Part shown: in pieces, positions 21,521-22,843 of the stretch
Numbering within the stretch: the stretch's first letter is position 1
Layout: each line of letters begins with the position of its first letter
Notes under the pieces: model-generated
The model's input: only the letters and a program-made list of their open reading frames with translations
Databases searched by the model: none
Told to the model about the DNA's origin: nothing
Translations under genes and position numbers: made by a program
Source of the DNA: Nanobdellota archaeon
GTDB taxonomy: Archaea; Nanobdellota; Nanobdellia; SCGC-AAA011-G17; ARS1403
Length of the DNA: 22,843 nucleotides
NCBI GenBank assembly: GCA_018831025.1
Contig: JAHJRB010000082.1
Span: 1-22,843, forward strand
Direction: 5' to 3'

Positions 21521-22843
21521 TTAAAAAATCAACTTCTTAAAATTAACAAGTATTTTTTCTAAGAAACTAACTTTCTTAATTTCTAAAGCAAATCCTTTCT
21601 CAATATCTTGACCTTTGTCTTGATGGTAATAAATAAATTTAATATTAACAAAATTATTCCCTTCATTAAAATCCCATGATTTAAATGGTATTTTTAAAGT
21701 TTTGAAACCAACAACATTATCATAACTAAAACTTCCAACTTTATCTATTTCTACTATTAATTTATCCACACTCGGAACAACATTAACATCAATTTTTATT
21801 TCTCCTTTCTGTCCATATCTAACAGAATCATAATAAATATTTTTCACTTCCAACTCAGACTCATCATAAACTTCAAAGGTTAAATAATCACTTTCAACAT
21901 GATTCCCGCTAATAGCCCTTACAAACAACATCTCTGTATAATCTTTTAAATCAAAAACAAAACTAACTTTTTTATCTTGATTTATACTTAATTTAACATC
22001 CTTACAATCTCTTTTTAAACATAAATTAACATCTATGGGAACGTTTCCTTTGTTTTCTAAACTACAAATGACATTTAATTTTTCATATCTGTAATATACT
22101 TTTTTTTCAGAATCACAATCAAAATTCAAATCATATTCTCTTACTTGAGCCTCCTCTACCTCTAGCTCATTCATCACATCGTTAGCTTCTTCAATACTAA
22201 TAATATCTAATCCTTTAGCAAAATTTAATTCCTTAGCAGCTCTAGAGCCAAAAGAGTCTTTAACAACTATTTCTCCAGTGTACATAATCCCGCTAGATAA
22301 ATCCTCAGTAACGTTAACCAACCAATACAATTTTTTCTCTTGCAACGGTTTTAATAAAATCGCCTTTGTATTATCTCCGACTAAATCAGGAGCAACATTA
22401 ACATAAACCAAACTACTAATATAAAATGGCTGTAAGTTCTTAACAGTTATTTCAATAGGAACATAGCTTCCCTCCCCCACATTGTTTTTAAGCAATTTTA
22501 ACTCCAAACTTAACAATGGATCAAATTTCTCTCCCTTCTCTTTTAATTCTGCAGTTGCTTCAAATTTTTTGCTGTCTATCCCAACTTTTATAGCTCTCCA
22601 ATTATATTCAACACTAGGTTCATTAGCATCAAATCCTTCCATCATTTTAATATGACTCGGATCAATCCATCCATATTGACCAAAAGTAACATCAAAAGGC
22701 AGCCACCCATATCCAGGAAAATAAACTTCCGCCCATGCATGGGGACTCCACATAGAATTTTCTCCATTGTAAGCTAATCCGCTAATATATTTCACAGGTA
22801 TTTTTAAACTTCTTAAAAAACTAATAAACAAATTAGTAATCTC
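21521..22843 (-). CDS. Transglutaminase-like domain protein with Ig-like repeats (5' end outside window)
   Basis: The reading frame is open to the right edge, so the N-terminus, including the catalytic Cys, is missing. The visible part starts in the transglutaminase-like fold: FLRSLKIPVKYISG, then WSPHAWAEVYFPGYGWLPFD, where the His and Asp complete a Cys-His-Asp triad, and an aromatic ending with GQYGWIDPSHI. About 350 residues of beta-rich sequence follow, probably two or three immunoglobulin-like extracellular domains. A short lysine-rich C-terminus (FLEKILVNFKKLIF) is amphipathic rather than a clear membrane helix. Such archaeal proteins are surface-exposed and may cut or cross-link cell-envelope proteins. 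No exact function can be given. Confidence 0.82.
   Translation of the reverse strand, partial: EITNLFISFLRSLKIPVKYISGLAYNGENSMWSPHAWAEVYFPGYGWLPFDVTFGQYGWIDPSHIKMMEGFDANEPSVEYNWRAIKVGIDSKKFEATAELKEKGEKFDPLLSLELKLLKNNVGEGSYVPIEITVKNLQPFYISSLVYVNVAPDLVGDNTKAILLKPLQEKKLYWLVNVTEDLSSGIMYTGEIVVKDSFGSRAAKELNFAKGLDIISIEEANDVMNELEVEEAQVREYDLNFDCDSEKKVYYRYEKLNVICSLENKGNVPIDVNLCLKRDCKDVKLSINQDKKVSFVFDLKDYTEMLFVRAISGNHVESDYLTFEVYDESELEVKNIYYDSVRYGQKGEIKIDVNVVPSVDKLIVEIDKVGSFSYDNVVGFKTLKIPFKSWDFNEGNNFVNIKFIYYHQDKGQDIEKGFALEIKKVSFLEKILVNFKKLIF

Overview
The window looks like part of an archaeal chromosome, most likely from the DPANN group (Woesearchaeota/Pacearchaeota-like); that placement is inference. 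Archaeal signs are a GatE-type amidotransferase subunit, an archaeal/eukaryal-type prolyl-tRNA synthetase, a translin homologue, a tRNA-Arg whose intron fits a bulge-helix-bulge exactly, and TATA boxes centred about 26 bases upstream of many start codons, which implies leaderless mRNAs. The DNA is strongly AT-rich, genes are short and tightly packed, and several overlap. The aspartyl-tRNA synthetase and the tRNA-guanine transglycosylase are of bacterial type, suggesting old transfers.

Layout. 1-1520: three small unrecognised minus-strand genes with Shine-Dalgarno sites, two stem-loop plus U-tract terminators and a duplicated 41-base promoter element. 1521-6318 (+): a tandem Lrp/AsnC regulator, a LAGLIDADG homing-endonuclease-like gene (HEG1), gatE and a membrane-anchored esterase. 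6305-7957 (-): UbiB/ABC1 kinase-like protein. 8046-9174 (+): a 30-residue lysine-rich peptide, a small membrane protein and translin. 9145-10248 (-): bacterial-type TGT. 10303-17019 (+): aspS-gatC-gatA-HEG2-gatB. 17038-17402 (+): two tiny membrane proteins. 17408-18529 (-): amino-acid permease. 18571-18659: tRNA-Arg(TCG). 18708-19849 (+): two half-size MgtE/SLC41-like transporter subunits. 19889-21361 (+): proS. 21348-21488 (-): a remnant encoding only a helix-turn-helix tail like that of HEG2. 21521-22843 (-): a transglutaminase-like protein that runs off the right edge.

The main theme is tRNA-dependent amidation. GatCAB lies in an operon with an AspRS carrying a residue associated with non-discriminating enzymes, which fits Asn-tRNA(Asn) formation by transamidation. 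GatE (with GatD, not in this window) would make Gln-tRNA(Gln). The most unusual feature is that both GatB-family genes, gatE and gatB, are entered through a different LAGLIDADG gene. At both junctions the endonuclease-like gene overlaps the gat start by exactly 8 bases in the same frame relation, supplies the Shine-Dalgarno site from its own 3' coding sequence, and abuts the paralogous conserved segment coding for RCGIEIH. This suggests free-standing homing elements that recognise, or once recognised, the conserved 5' end of the GatB/GatE family. In gatE the first about 35 codons are also clearly richer in G+C than what follows, as if recoded. GatE additionally lacks the AspRS-like GAD insertion usual in its family.
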